Shown here: positions 17,261 through 26,363 of the stretch, one piece after another
Layout of the letters: every line of letters starts with the position of its first letter
Position numbering within the stretch: position 1 is the stretch's first letter
Assembly: GCF_000739635.1 (NCBI RefSeq)
Contig: NZ_BATQ01000171.1
Span: forward strand, 79,528 to 143,527
DNA: 64,000 nucleotides
Direction: 5' to 3'
Source of the DNA: Verrucomicrobium sp. BvORR034
GTDB taxonomy: Bacteria > Verrucomicrobiota > Verrucomicrobiia > Verrucomicrobiales > Verrucomicrobiaceae
Position numbers and translations under genes: made by a program
Notes under the pieces: generated by a model
Database searches by the model: none
What the model was told of the DNA's origin: nothing
The model's input: only the letters and a program-made list of their open reading frames with translations

Positions 17261-18253
17261 ATGCTCACGGACTCCCAACTTCTCGAACTGACCGCCACCC
17301 AGCTCCCCGGTTGGCCCAAGGCCGTTCGCCTGGATGCCATCCTCAAGGGCGGGTCCGACCGGCTGTTCTACCGCGTGCATTTTGAGAGCCCGGCCGAGTC
17401 AGGCGTGATCCTTATGGTTTACACCATGGCGCGCCCGGACAACCCCCGCTTTGTCCCGGCCACCCTTCGTCTGGAGAAACTGGGCATTCACGTCCCCCGC
17501 ATCTTTGCCCACGATACCGAGAACCTCTGCGTGTGGCTGGAGGATCTAGGGCATGTGGATCTGCATTCCTTCCGGGAGCAGTCCTGGGAAACCCGACGCC
17601 CCCTCTACGAATCCACCCTGGAAGAAGCGGCCAAGCTCCACAATGTGAATGCCGGTGCCCTGAGCGCAGAGGACATCGCGGAGATGGAGCTGTGCTTCGA
17701 TGACCGGCTCTATGAGTGGGAGCAGAACTATTTCCTCAACCACTACGTGCAGGGCCTGCTGGGCAAAGACCCCACCAGCGCCAGCTTGGAAGAGACCCAC
17801 GAAGCACTCAAAGCGCTCCGGGACCACCTGGCAAGCCTCCCCCGCGGCCTGGTTCATCGCGATTTCCAAAGCCAAAACGTACTCATCCGGGAAGGCTCTG
17901 CCTGGTTGATCGACTATCAAGGCGTGCGTCCCGGCCTGGCCGAATATGACCTCGCCTCCCTCCTGCTGGATCCCTATGTGGACCTCGCGGAAAATGAGCG
18001 GGAAGACCTGCTTGCCTGGTATGCCCAGCACACAGGGCGGGATCTGGGAGAGCTCCGCGAGACCTACCAGCTCTGCGCCGCTCAAAGGCTCATGCAGGCC
18101 ATCGGGGCCTACGCCAATCTCAGCCGCAACCTGGGCAAACCGCAGTTTGAGCAGCATATTCCCGTCGCGCTGGGTCGTCTGCGTGACATCTGCGACCGCC
18201 ACCCGCTCCTCGCCCCCGTGGGTGCCCTGACGCGGCTCAATGGCGCACACTGA
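17261..18253 (+). CDS. amgK: AmgK-like aminoglycoside-phosphotransferase-fold sugar kinase
   Basis: 330-residue kinase. Catalytic loop HRDFQSQN (His199, Asp201) and metal-binding IDYQGVRPGLAEYDLASLL (Asp218) match AmgK, the anomeric kinase that phosphorylates MurNAc/GlcNAc at C1. The N-terminal glycine-type segment is KGGSDRLFYRV. Located 73 bases after the MurU-like gene, in the same direction. Together they provide the short route from recovered amino sugars to UDP-sugars. Symbol is by family resemblance and gene pairing; in vitro substrate is unproven. Confidence 0.8.
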   Translation: MLTDSQLLELTATQLPGWPKAVRLDAILKGGSDRLFYRVHFESPAESGVILMVYTMARPDNPRFVPATLRLEKLGIHVPRIFAHDTENLCVWLEDLGHVDLHSFREQSWETRRPLYESTLEEAAKLHNVNAGALSAEDIAEMELCFDDRLYEWEQNYFLNHYVQGLLGKDPTSASLEETHEALKALRDHLASLPRGLVHRDFQSQNVLIREGSAWLIDYQGVRPGLAEYDLASLLLDPYVDLAENEREDLLAWYAQHTGRDLGELRETYQLCAAQRLMQAIGAYANLSRNLGKPQFEQHIPVALGRLRDICDRHPLLAPVGALTRLNGAH

Positions 18254-18357
18254 CGGACTTCCGTTGAGCCCAAAAGGCGCACGAAGAGAGGCCACAAAGC
18301 CTTTGCTTTGCCACGTCTCATGTGTCCTTGTGAGGGGTCAGCCTCTGACCACTTCTC

Positions 18358-20319
18358 ATGGAACCGAAGCATGCCCACGCTCCAACCGTCACGATTGAGA
18401 ATTTCCACCCGTCACTGGGTGCCTCCAACTACCTGATCAAGCGGGTGATCAATGAGCCGTTGGACGTCTATGCCGATGCGTTTACCGACGGCCACATCAT
18501 CATGTGCACCTTGTTGAAGTGGCACAAGATTGGTGACACGCGCTGGACGGAGGCCCCCATGCGCCCCCAGGAAAACGACCGCTGGCAGGGCCGCTGCAGC
18601 TTTCCCTCTGCCGGACGCTGGGAATACGCCGTGGAATCCTGGGCCGACTCCTGGCTGACTTGGCGGAAGCACTTCAAGGCCAAGTTTGACGCCAACGACC
18701 CAGAGCTTCGCATTGAGGCACGGGAAGGGGCCAAGCTGCTGGACCAGACCGCCCGCCGGGCCCGCACGGCCGGAGCCAGCTCCTCCTCTACGGAACTGCT
18801 GGAACTCGCTGACATGCTGCGCCGGCTGCCGCCAGGGGAGTTGATTGATGTGATCATGGGCGATGACCTCCAGCTCATCATGGAGCGCTTCCCCGACCGC
18901 TCACTCAGCACCACGTCCGAGGTGTTTCAGGTGGTGGTGGAGCGCGAGCGCGCCCGTTTCTCCGCATGGTATGAGTTTTTCCCGCGCAGCGCTGAGGGTC
19001 GTGCCGACCGCCACAGCACTTTCCGCGACTGTCTGGCCCGTCTTGATGATGCCAAATCGATGGGCTTCGATGTGATTTACTTCCCGCCGATTCATCCCAT
19101 CGGCGTCACCCATCGCAAAGGGAAGAACAACACTCTCGTGGCCCTCCCGGGTGATGTGGGCTCGCCCTGGGCCATCGGCTCCTCGCATGGTGGCCATCGG
19201 GCGGTGGAGCCCGCTTTGGGCACGGTGGAGGACTTTGAATGGCTGGTCGGAGAAGCTCGTCAGCGCGGCATGGAGATCGCCCTGGACTTTGCCATCAACT
19301 GTTCTCCGGACCACCCGTATGTGAAAGAGCATCCAGGCTGGTTCCACCAGCGTGAAGACGGCTCGATCCGCTATGCCGAAAACCCGCCGAAGAAGTACCA
19401 GGACATTTACCCCATCAACTTCCACTGCGAAGATTGGAAGTCACTGTGGCGTGAACTGATCGATGTCGTGCTCTTCTGGGTGGAGCGAGGTGTGAAGATC
19501 TTCCGCGTGGACAATCCGCACACCAAGCCCGTGTCTTTTTGGGAGGTGCTGATTGCCGAGGTGCAGGCCAAGGATCCGGATGTGATCTTCCTGGCCGAGG
19601 CATTCACAAAACCCCGCATGATGCAGGGTCTGGGCAAGATCGGCTTCAGCCAGAGCTACACCTACTTCACCTGGCGTGAGAGCAAGCACGAGCTCACCGA
19701 GTACGCCAATGAGCTGACCCAGGGTGACATGCGCTGGTACTACCGGGGCAACTTCTGGCCCAACACCCCGGATATCCTGCCTCACCACCTGCAGAACGCC
19801 GGCGCCCCCAGCTTCAAACTCCGCGCCGCCCTGGCCGCCCTGCTGGTCCCCAGCTGGGGCATCTACAGCGGCTATGAACTCTGCGAAAACCAGCCGCTGC
19901 CAGGCCGTGAAGAGTACCTGGACTCCGAGAAATACGAGGTCAAAGGACGGGACTGGAACGCCCCTGGGAACATCAAAGGGTTTATCCGCGAACTCAACCG
20001 CGCGCGCCAGGACAACCGGGCTCTGCAGCTCTATGACAACCTGAAGTTCCACCACTGCGGGCACGACCAGATCATCGTGTTCAGCAAGGTGACGTCAGAC
20101 TTCAGCAACCGCGTGCTCGCCATCATCAATCTCAGTCCGCACGACACGGCCTCAGCCATGGTGGAGCTGGACATGGGAGCCCTCGGCCTGTCGTACGATG
20201 CGACCTACCGGGTGCGCGATCTCATCCACGGTGGCGGCTACCAATGGCACGGCTCCTCGAACTTCGTCAGTCTGGATCCCCGGGGCACGTTCATGCATCT
20301 GTTTCTCATCGAACTCTGA
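18358..20319 (+). CDS. glgE: Alpha-1,4-glucan:maltose-1-phosphate maltosyltransferase GlgE
   Basis: 653-residue GH13_3 enzyme that extends alpha-1,4-glucan using maltose 1-phosphate. Catalytic residues can be placed: nucleophile Asp385 in FRVDNPHTKP, acid/base Glu414 in FLAEAFTKP, and the third Asp at about 472 in NTPDILPHH. The 29-residue spacing of the first two equals that of Streptomyces GlgE. The N-terminal part (domain N, about 1-200) carries the family segment WADSWLTWRKHFKAK. No treS, mak or glgB gene lies beside it. Starts 105 bases after amgK. Confidence 0.95.
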   Translation: MEPKHAHAPTVTIENFHPSLGASNYLIKRVINEPLDVYADAFTDGHIIMCTLLKWHKIGDTRWTEAPMRPQENDRWQGRCSFPSAGRWEYAVESWADSWLTWRKHFKAKFDANDPELRIEAREGAKLLDQTARRARTAGASSSSTELLELADMLRRLPPGELIDVIMGDDLQLIMERFPDRSLSTTSEVFQVVVERERARFSAWYEFFPRSAEGRADRHSTFRDCLARLDDAKSMGFDVIYFPPIHPIGVTHRKGKNNTLVALPGDVGSPWAIGSSHGGHRAVEPALGTVEDFEWLVGEARQRGMEIALDFAINCSPDHPYVKEHPGWFHQREDGSIRYAENPPKKYQDIYPINFHCEDWKSLWRELIDVVLFWVERGVKIFRVDNPHTKPVSFWEVLIAEVQAKDPDVIFLAEAFTKPRMMQGLGKIGFSQSYTYFTWRESKHELTEYANELTQGDMRWYYRGNFWPNTPDILPHHLQNAGAPSFKLRAALAALLVPSWGIYSGYELCENQPLPGREEYLDSEKYEVKGRDWNAPGNIKGFIRELNRARQDNRALQLYDNLKFHHCGHDQIIVFSKVTSDFSNRVLAIINLSPHDTASAMVELDMGALGLSYDATYRVRDLIHGGGYQWHGSSNFVSLDPRGTFMHLFLIEL

Positions 20320-20345
20320 TCCCGGCCTCCCCAAGCCCCGATTTC

Positions 20346-21596
20346 ATGAACCCTGTTCGCCTGATCCTGCTTCTCGCCGCCATCGGCGGCAGCCTTGCCT
20401 GGCTCTACGTCGGTGGCGGGCGGGGCCAGTTTCCGGAGGTGGACCCCTGGTACGTGGACTTCCTGGTGGCCAACACGCGGAGCAAGGACGCCGAAACCTC
20501 CCAGGCCCTCTCCAGCGATGTCGTGCTCGTCCAGTTCCGCGAAGATGAAAAGGCCGAGTACAGCGCCTGGCCGCCTGCCCCGCTGGATTACATCATGGCG
20601 ATGAAGCGGATCGCACACCACGAGCCCGAGGTGGTGGCCTTTGCCGACAGTCTCCATTGGGACAACGAATCACCCGAGTTCGTCCTGCCGCTGCGGCAGA
20701 CGCTGGTGGCGCAGCCTTCGGTCGTCTTTGGGTTTGAAGTATCGAGCTCAGACGCCGGAGCCGCGGCCCTGACGCCGGAGACCAAAGCCTTCCTCGAGAC
20801 CGAGATGCCCTCCATGGGTGAAGCAGAGGATTCCATCGAAGCCATGCCATCCTTCAACCAGGTGGTGGGCATCCCGTCCAAGACGCTCCGCGTGGTAGGG
20901 CAGATGGGAGTCACCACCATTGCCGGCACCAGCAACACTCCGGAAGGCAGCGTCCCCCTCCTGGCCCGATACGAGTCCAAGATCGTCCCGACCGTCGCAG
21001 CCCAGGCCGTCACCCTGTACCGCCGCATCCCCTACTCCGTCATGCGACTCCGCCTCGGCGCAGGAGCCCGGCTCAGCCTGGGCGACCGCTATGTCATCCC
21101 CCTCGATCGCACCGCCGCCGTGCGGGTGCCAAAGGAGGTCGATGTGCCGGTCGTGAATGCCCTCGACCTGCTCACTCCTGAACTCGGGGTGCCGTCGGAA
21201 GCGGTGAACAAGGAGGCCCTGGGCAAAAAAAAGATCATCGTCATCTCCCACACCAAGGCTGGCGCAGAGGAAGCTCGCACCATTGCGGCCGCCCTCTCCG
21301 CCCCCGCCTACCACCAGGCTTCCCAGCGGTGGGAGTGGGTCGTGGCAGGTGTCACCGCTCTACTCGCCTTCTGGCAGGCCCGCCAGGGCCGCCTCGGTTC
21401 ACTGGTCTTCGGTTTCGCTATGGTGGTACTTTGCGTGGGCGCAGGCATTCTGGTTTTCCAGACGAGCCTGATCTGGTGTTCTCCCCTCCCGGTGGTTGCG
21501 GTCATTGCCCCCAGCACCCTGTGGTGCTTCCTGTGGCCACACCGGAAGGCACCACGCCGGGAAGAAATTCAGCCAGCTGAACCGGAGCCCGCCTGA
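20346..21596 (+). CDS. CHASE2-like membrane sensor protein without output domain
   Basis: 416 residues. An N-terminal membrane helix (LILLLAAIGGSLAWLYV) is followed by about 300 extracytoplasmic residues with CHASE2 hallmarks: VAFADSLHW, SVPLLARYESKIVPTVAAQA and YVIPLDRTAAVRV. Two or three C-terminal helices (about 340-400) and a short Pro/Glu tail close it. CHASE2 proteins usually carry a cyclase or kinase after these helices; none exists here. The ATG at 20346 is 26 bases after glgE, so co-transcription is likely. CHASE2 call is moderate. Confidence 0.65.
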   Translation: MNPVRLILLLAAIGGSLAWLYVGGGRGQFPEVDPWYVDFLVANTRSKDAETSQALSSDVVLVQFREDEKAEYSAWPPAPLDYIMAMKRIAHHEPEVVAFADSLHWDNESPEFVLPLRQTLVAQPSVVFGFEVSSSDAGAAALTPETKAFLETEMPSMGEAEDSIEAMPSFNQVVGIPSKTLRVVGQMGVTTIAGTSNTPEGSVPLLARYESKIVPTVAAQAVTLYRRIPYSVMRLRLGAGARLSLGDRYVIPLDRTAAVRVPKEVDVPVVNALDLLTPELGVPSEAVNKEALGKKKIIVISHTKAGAEEARTIAAALSAPAYHQASQRWEWVVAGVTALLAFWQARQGRLGSLVFGFAMVVLCVGAGILVFQTSLIWCSPLPVVAVIAPSTLWCFLWPHRKAPRREEIQPAEPEPA

Positions 21597-21695
21597 TCGC
21601 CAGACAGGAATGCTCCTTGCCAAGCCCTGATTTTTCCGGTAGCGAGAACTGCACGGATCGATTTTCCCGCAGTACCTCAGTTTTTGCTTTATCAC

Positions 21696-23051
21696 ATGAC
21701 CTTTCGCAGTCTGTTGCGCCGCAGGGAGATTGGCGCCAATTCGTATCTCATCGAGAACGGCCGCCAGCGCATTATTCTCGACGCCGGTGCCCACCCCAAG
21801 GAAAAAGGTCACGATTCGCTGCCCAATTTCAATTCGGTGCCCCATGACACCGTCAACTCCATCCTGGTCACGCACGCGCACCACGACCACATCGGTGCCC
21901 TGCCTGTGCTTCAACGCCGCCAGCCGCGCACGCCAGTCTACATGACGGAGCCCACGGGCGAAGTGGGCGCAGCCATGCTTCACAACTCCGTGAACGTGAT
22001 GACCCGCCAGCGGGAGGAGCAGGGCATTCAAGAGTACCCGCTCTTCACCCACAAGGAGATCGACGGCATCAAAGGCCGCTGGAACTACCGCGATCTACGC
22101 CGTCCGTTCTTTCTGCCGGATTCCGAGGTGGAATGCACCTTCTTTGACGCTGGCCACATCATCGGCTCTGCCGGCATCATGATCCGGCACGAGGGCAAGA
22201 CCGCATTTTACACAGGGGACGTGAACTTCGAACCCCAAACAATCGCCCGGGAGGCAGATTTCCCCACTACGGGCATTGATACCCTGATCATTGAAACCAC
22301 CCGAGGCGACTTCCAGCGACCGGCCAACTTTTCCCGCAAAGCGGAAAAGGAGCGTCTCGCCCAGGTGATTCGTGAGACCTTTGACAAGGGTGGCGCCGTG
22401 ATGATCCCCGTCTTTGCCCTCGGCAAATCCCAGGAACTCCTGGTGATGCTGCATGAGTTGCACCAGATGGACCTCATCCCTAACGCTCCAGTTTTCATCG
22501 GTGGCCTGAGCACCAAGATGACCGTTCTGTACGACAACTACGCCAGCAAAACCCGGCGCAGCTATGAGGGCTTCCGCATTCTGGAGGACATGGACACGCT
22601 GGTGGCCCCGCGCAAACGCCGCAAGGAGCTGCTCTACAATGTCCGGACCATCTATGCCCTCTCCAGCGGCATGATGAGTGAAGGCACGACGTCCAACCAG
22701 TTTGCCATGCGGTTCATGGACAATCCCAAGAACACGATCGCCTTCGTGGGTTACACAGATCCCGCCACTCCGGGCTACCGCATCCGGAACGCGAAGCAGG
22801 GTGAAAAGATCAAACTCGATCCTCAGCTTCCCGAGGTGCCCCTCCTCTGCCGGGTTGCCAGCTTTGACTTCAGCGCCCACGCGGTGCGGGAGGACATCGT
22901 CTCCTACGTGACCAAGGTCAGCCCCCGCAAGGTGCTCCTCGTTCATGGTGACGCGCCCGCCCAGGCCTGGTTCCACCAGACGCTTTCGACCGCGCTTCCT
23001 CAGAGCGAAATCATCTCCCCAGAGCCGGGTGAGACCATCAGTCTCTGGTAG
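21696..23051 (+). CDS. Beta-CASP metallo-beta-lactamase fold RNase-like hydrolase
   Basis: 451 residues. Motif 2 of the metallo-beta-lactamase fold is HAHHDHIG (60-67); DAGHIIGSAG and YTGDVNFEP supply further zinc ligands; a beta-CASP insert (MIPVFALGKSQELL, SSGMMSEG) and the C-terminal RNA-specificity motif SFDFSAHA/LLVHGD complete a CPSF73-like RNA endo/exonuclease. The first in-frame ATG (21696) is preferred over the TTG at 21684. Probably acts on RNA in the cytoplasm. Confidence 0.9.
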   Translation: MTFRSLLRRREIGANSYLIENGRQRIILDAGAHPKEKGHDSLPNFNSVPHDTVNSILVTHAHHDHIGALPVLQRRQPRTPVYMTEPTGEVGAAMLHNSVNVMTRQREEQGIQEYPLFTHKEIDGIKGRWNYRDLRRPFFLPDSEVECTFFDAGHIIGSAGIMIRHEGKTAFYTGDVNFEPQTIAREADFPTTGIDTLIIETTRGDFQRPANFSRKAEKERLAQVIRETFDKGGAVMIPVFALGKSQELLVMLHELHQMDLIPNAPVFIGGLSTKMTVLYDNYASKTRRSYEGFRILEDMDTLVAPRKRRKELLYNVRTIYALSSGMMSEGTTSNQFAMRFMDNPKNTIAFVGYTDPATPGYRIRNAKQGEKIKLDPQLPEVPLLCRVASFDFSAHAVREDIVSYVTKVSPRKVLLVHGDAPAQAWFHQTLSTALPQSEIISPEPGETISLW

Positions 23052-23331
23052 TGTCGCTGGGTTGTCCTGTGGACGAAGCGCTGTGATGTGACAGCGAATG
23101 TCCACAAAGGAGGCCAACCAGAGCGGTCGCCCTCGTGCTTTCCTTTCTCGACGCATCGCTCCAGCTCAACCTGAGAGGGGCGATTTGTGCGAGCACAACC
23201 GCCGCAGCTGGCCGGAGGGAGGACGTTATTTCATCGGCGAACGACGCCCGCCAATTGCCTTTGCAGCCTGCACTCGGCACTTGGCAACTCCCCACTCCGC
23301 CCCTTACGGTGGTTGTGCCCGAGGCACAAAC

Positions 23332-23347
23332 CGCCGCTCCTTGGACT
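23332..23347 (+). repeat. Short direct repeat CGCCGCTCCTTGGACT, copy 1
   Basis: Exact 16-base match to 23663-23678; both are followed by related text (GTCGCACC / TTTGCG). Confidence 0.7.
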
Positions 23348-23474
23348 GTCGCACCTTGAGCGCTGCTGGGTGACAGTGAACACGCAGAAATCAGGCAATC
23401 GGAGCGGTCGCCCTACAATACCCGTGTTTGCAGGGTGGTACCCTCATGAACCGGAAGGGTTCGCCCATGCGTAG

Positions 23475-23511
23475 CCATGGGTTGGGCGAGTGGAGCGAGG
23501 ACTACCCATGG
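23475..23511 (+). repeat. Palindromic repeat, variant of the REP-like family
   Basis: Arms CCATGGGT (23475-23482) and ACCCATGG (23504-23511) enclose GCGAGTGGAGCGAG. The centre has the same paired GCGAG blocks as the five REP-like copies, but the arms differ. Confidence 0.55.
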
Positions 23512-23662
23512 AAGCCTGGGCTGAAAGATCTACCGCGGAGCGGTAGGCCCATGGCAGCCAAGGGCTGGAATAGGTGAGATGTGTGCGGTTGGAGCAGGCA
23601 TCACGGTCGTGCGAGCAGTTGTGGAACGCAAAGGACCCATATCACCACGATCTCGACATCGC

Positions 23663-23678
23663 CGCCGCTCCTTGGACT
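23663..23678 (+). repeat. Short direct repeat CGCCGCTCCTTGGACT, copy 2
   Basis: Exact match to 23332-23347. Confidence 0.7.
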
Positions 23679-23713
23679 TTTGCGTTTTGGGTGACCTTGC
23701 GAGACTGCAAAGT

Positions 23714-23742
23714 AAAAAGGGCGGCCATCGGGCCGCCCTTTT
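23714..23742 (-). terminator. Rho-independent terminator of the secretin gene
   Basis: AAAAGGGCGGCC (23715-23726), loop ATCG, GGCCGCCCTTTT (23731-23742): a 12-bp stem with U-runs on either strand. On the minus strand it lies 27 bases behind the secretin stop codon. Confidence 0.9.
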
Positions 23743-23768
23743 GGTAATTTTGTTCTGTTCCGCTTAGG

Positions 23769-26219
23769 TCAGCGAACAGCTGTCGCCGCTGCGGAGGCTC
23801 CCACACTGTTGCCACCGGGGTCGATAACCCGCACGGTCACAAAGAAGAGCACGTTCTTGCGTTCCACATTGGAAACCTTGCTCTGGAAGGCGCGGCCCAC
23901 GAGCGGGAGATCGCCCACCACTGGCACCTTGTCATCGATCTTGTGCCGCTTTTCAAACGTCACACCACCCAGTACCACCGTGTTGCCATCCCAAACGGAG
24001 ACGGAAGTGGTGATCTTGTTGGTGCGGAAGATCGGCTGCAGAATGTCGTTGGGCACATTGTAGAACACATCTGCGCCGCCGATGCCGATGGGTGCTGTGT
24101 TCTGAATGTCCGTGCCGTAGTCGATGAAGCCCTCAAACTCCACTGAGGAAGGGACCAAGTTCAAATCCACGGTGCGATTGCCCGCGCCAACAACAGGCTC
24201 AACTTCCAGCGTGATGCCGACGTCGCGCTTTTCAAAGGCGGTGGGAGTGGACGGCGTGATGGGGGCAAAGCTGGCCGTGTAGTTCACACCGTTGGCCGTG
24301 GCGTTCAAGCTCTGGGGAATCTGCGGTGGGTCAAACTCTGTCGGATACCGGAATTCCTTCGCAACCGTCACGTTGGCCCGCTGGCCACTTTTCGCGATGA
24401 CCGTCGGAGCAGCCAGAACATCGACTCCCTTGCTCTGCTTCAAGCCGCGCAGCACCACCTGGAACTGCGGGTCGGTGAACACTCCAGAAACTGCGAAGAA
24501 ACCAGGAGACTTGGAGTTTGCCGCCGGCACGGTGGCGCGACCAATCAGGCCATCAATGCTGGGCACCCCCAGAATAGCGCCGGAACTGCGCAATCCGCTC
24601 GTGACGGATTGACCGGGAAACGGAGCGGGATCATTGGGATCCGCCGCACCTGCACCACCGGCAAAAACGCGATCCGAACCAGGAACGTTGAACTGACCCA
24701 GAAGCCAGTCGAAACCCAACTCCTTCAGCCGGGTCTCGTTGATCTCGATCATCCGGACCTGAATCTCCACCTGCTTGGGCGTGGCATTCACGGCCTGATC
24801 CACGTACTCATCCACCAAGGTCAGGTTTTCCGCGGTGTTGTTGACCAACAGAATGTTGGTACCCGGGTTATAGGAAGCACTGGCCCCTGGTGGGAAAAGA
24901 ACACCGCGCTGTTCCAGGAACTCCTTCGCACCCAGACGACGCATCTGCAGACCGCCGCCACCCGCAGGGGGAGCCGCGCCAAAAGGATCAACCGGGACTG
25001 CCTGAGCTGCACCACCCGCTGGAGCGGTTTGCAGGAAATCAGGGGGCACGCGATACTGCCTGGAAATCAGCGTCTCAGACTTCTCTGCCCGGGACGTGAC
25101 GGTCACTGCATATTCGTCCACACGGTACACCGAACCAGTCATTTCTGTGGCGTAACGAAGAATTTCCTCCAGCGGAACGGAGGTCATGCTCATGGAGACA
25201 GGCTTGGCCCGGGTCTCCTCAGAGGCCTTGATGACGAAGGCCACCCCCTTTTTCTTGGGATCCAGCTCACGACTGCGAATGCGGAGGAACTCGATCACTT
25301 CTTCCAGACTGGCGGACTGCAGATCCACCATTGGCACGATGATGGTCCGAAGCTTGATCTGAATGTTCTCTTTCGTGTTTTCCAGCGATCCCATGGCCAC
25401 GCCACCGGAGCCGAAAAGCTGCGACACATCGATCACGGGAACATTGTCCTCCCAGAGGGAGTCCACACCATTCAGCATCTTGGCTCTTGTGTGGTCACGA
25501 GCGACATCATAATACTGGGCCTTGTGCTGCTCAGCCCGTTCCATGCCACGCCGGGCCGCACCATTGTACGGATCGAGGCGCAGCACATCGCGGAAACGCT
25601 CAGTGGCCGCGTCAAAGTCACCCAAGGACATCAGCCCTTGGCCAAGGCGGAGTTTTTCCTCCACCTGCTTCACCTTGGCGATGTGTTCCGGAGTGAGCGC
25701 AGGCTCATACCGGGCCGGATCATCAAGACGCTTCTGCAAGGTGAGAGCATCCGCGTAGTCAGGATTGAAGTCGTCCGCCAGGACAGAACTCAAAAGCGTG
25801 CGAGCCTCAGCGTATTTGGCCTGATCAGCCAGCTTGGCCGCCTGGGCCACAGCGGCACGGGAGTATCCGTCCCGGGCCTGAAGCTTCACTGCCGCTGAAA
25901 GCGGGGCGTCTGGGAGGAGATCCCACGCCTGGCGATACAGGCGCAGAGCGCTTTCGTAGTCACCTTTGTCGTAGGAAGAATTCGCCTCGACCAGAAGGGC
26001 TTGGGCCTCCGCCAGACGCGCATTGCGGCGCACCAGCTCTTGGTCAGCCAGGTTTCTCGCGTGGGGATTGCCCATCGGGCCCGCCAGAGCGGTCCCGGCG
26101 ACGCACAGTCCCATGCACAAACCGAAGACCCCGTACTTGGCGAGGACCGGAGTTCCCCAGCTCGAGGATGTATTGATGTTTGGTTTGCCTGGCTGCATTT
26201 TCCCGATAAAGCACGTCAT
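23769..26219 (-). CDS. TPR-secretin outer-membrane protein (Amuc_1098-like)
   Basis: 816 residues from the ATG at 26219; an ATG at 26198 with GGGAAA in front is an alternative. Signal peptide (GVFGLCMGLCVAGTALA), a TPR-rich region (about 70-230), an N-domain with PLEEILRYATEMTGSVY, and a C-terminal secretin domain with VPVVGDLPLVGRAFQSK and a final beta strand LFFVTVRVID. It would form the outer-membrane ring of a type IV pilus or type II secretion machine. Akkermansia has a similar TPR-secretin in its pilus locus, but none of the other pilus genes follow here. Terminator directly behind. Confidence 0.88.
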   Translation of the reverse strand: MTCFIGKMQPGKPNINTSSSWGTPVLAKYGVFGLCMGLCVAGTALAGPMGNPHARNLADQELVRRNARLAEAQALLVEANSSYDKGDYESALRLYRQAWDLLPDAPLSAAVKLQARDGYSRAAVAQAAKLADQAKYAEARTLLSSVLADDFNPDYADALTLQKRLDDPARYEPALTPEHIAKVKQVEEKLRLGQGLMSLGDFDAATERFRDVLRLDPYNGAARRGMERAEQHKAQYYDVARDHTRAKMLNGVDSLWEDNVPVIDVSQLFGSGGVAMGSLENTKENIQIKLRTIIVPMVDLQSASLEEVIEFLRIRSRELDPKKKGVAFVIKASEETRAKPVSMSMTSVPLEEILRYATEMTGSVYRVDEYAVTVTSRAEKSETLISRQYRVPPDFLQTAPAGGAAQAVPVDPFGAAPPAGGGGLQMRRLGAKEFLEQRGVLFPPGASASYNPGTNILLVNNTAENLTLVDEYVDQAVNATPKQVEIQVRMIEINETRLKELGFDWLLGQFNVPGSDRVFAGGAGAADPNDPAPFPGQSVTSGLRSSGAILGVPSIDGLIGRATVPAANSKSPGFFAVSGVFTDPQFQVVLRGLKQSKGVDVLAAPTVIAKSGQRANVTVAKEFRYPTEFDPPQIPQSLNATANGVNYTASFAPITPSTPTAFEKRDVGITLEVEPVVGAGNRTVDLNLVPSSVEFEGFIDYGTDIQNTAPIGIGGADVFYNVPNDILQPIFRTNKITTSVSVWDGNTVVLGGVTFEKRHKIDDKVPVVGDLPLVGRAFQSKVSNVERKNVLFFVTVRVIDPGGNSVGASAAATAVR

Positions 26220-26363
26220 TAGAGCGTACCGGGCTGAAAAATACAATCTTCACGAACACGTTTTTGAACATTCTGGGGGCTTGATGCGTCCTGCACCCAA
26301 GTTTCTGATAACAAGCACGTTGAGAAAGTACAGATTCTCACCTTAGTGCGCGCGCCTTCCCCT

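Larger units (their letters stand above)
23052..23713. other. Intergenic repeat cluster without a gene
   Basis: About 660 bases with no convincing coding sequence. It holds two copies of CGCCGCTCCTTGGACT, two AGCGGTCGCCCT blocks (near 23119 and 23402) and a 37-base palindrome at 23475-23511. The composition suggests several old repeat fragments. Confidence 0.65.

Noticed and set aside
23098..23474. Several overlapping frames of 60-95 codons
   Set aside because: Repeat-derived, no start signals, Arg/Pro-rich shadow composition.
24609..25898. 429-codon plus-strand frame
   Set aside because: Antisense to the secretin gene, which has clear domain order and a terminator.
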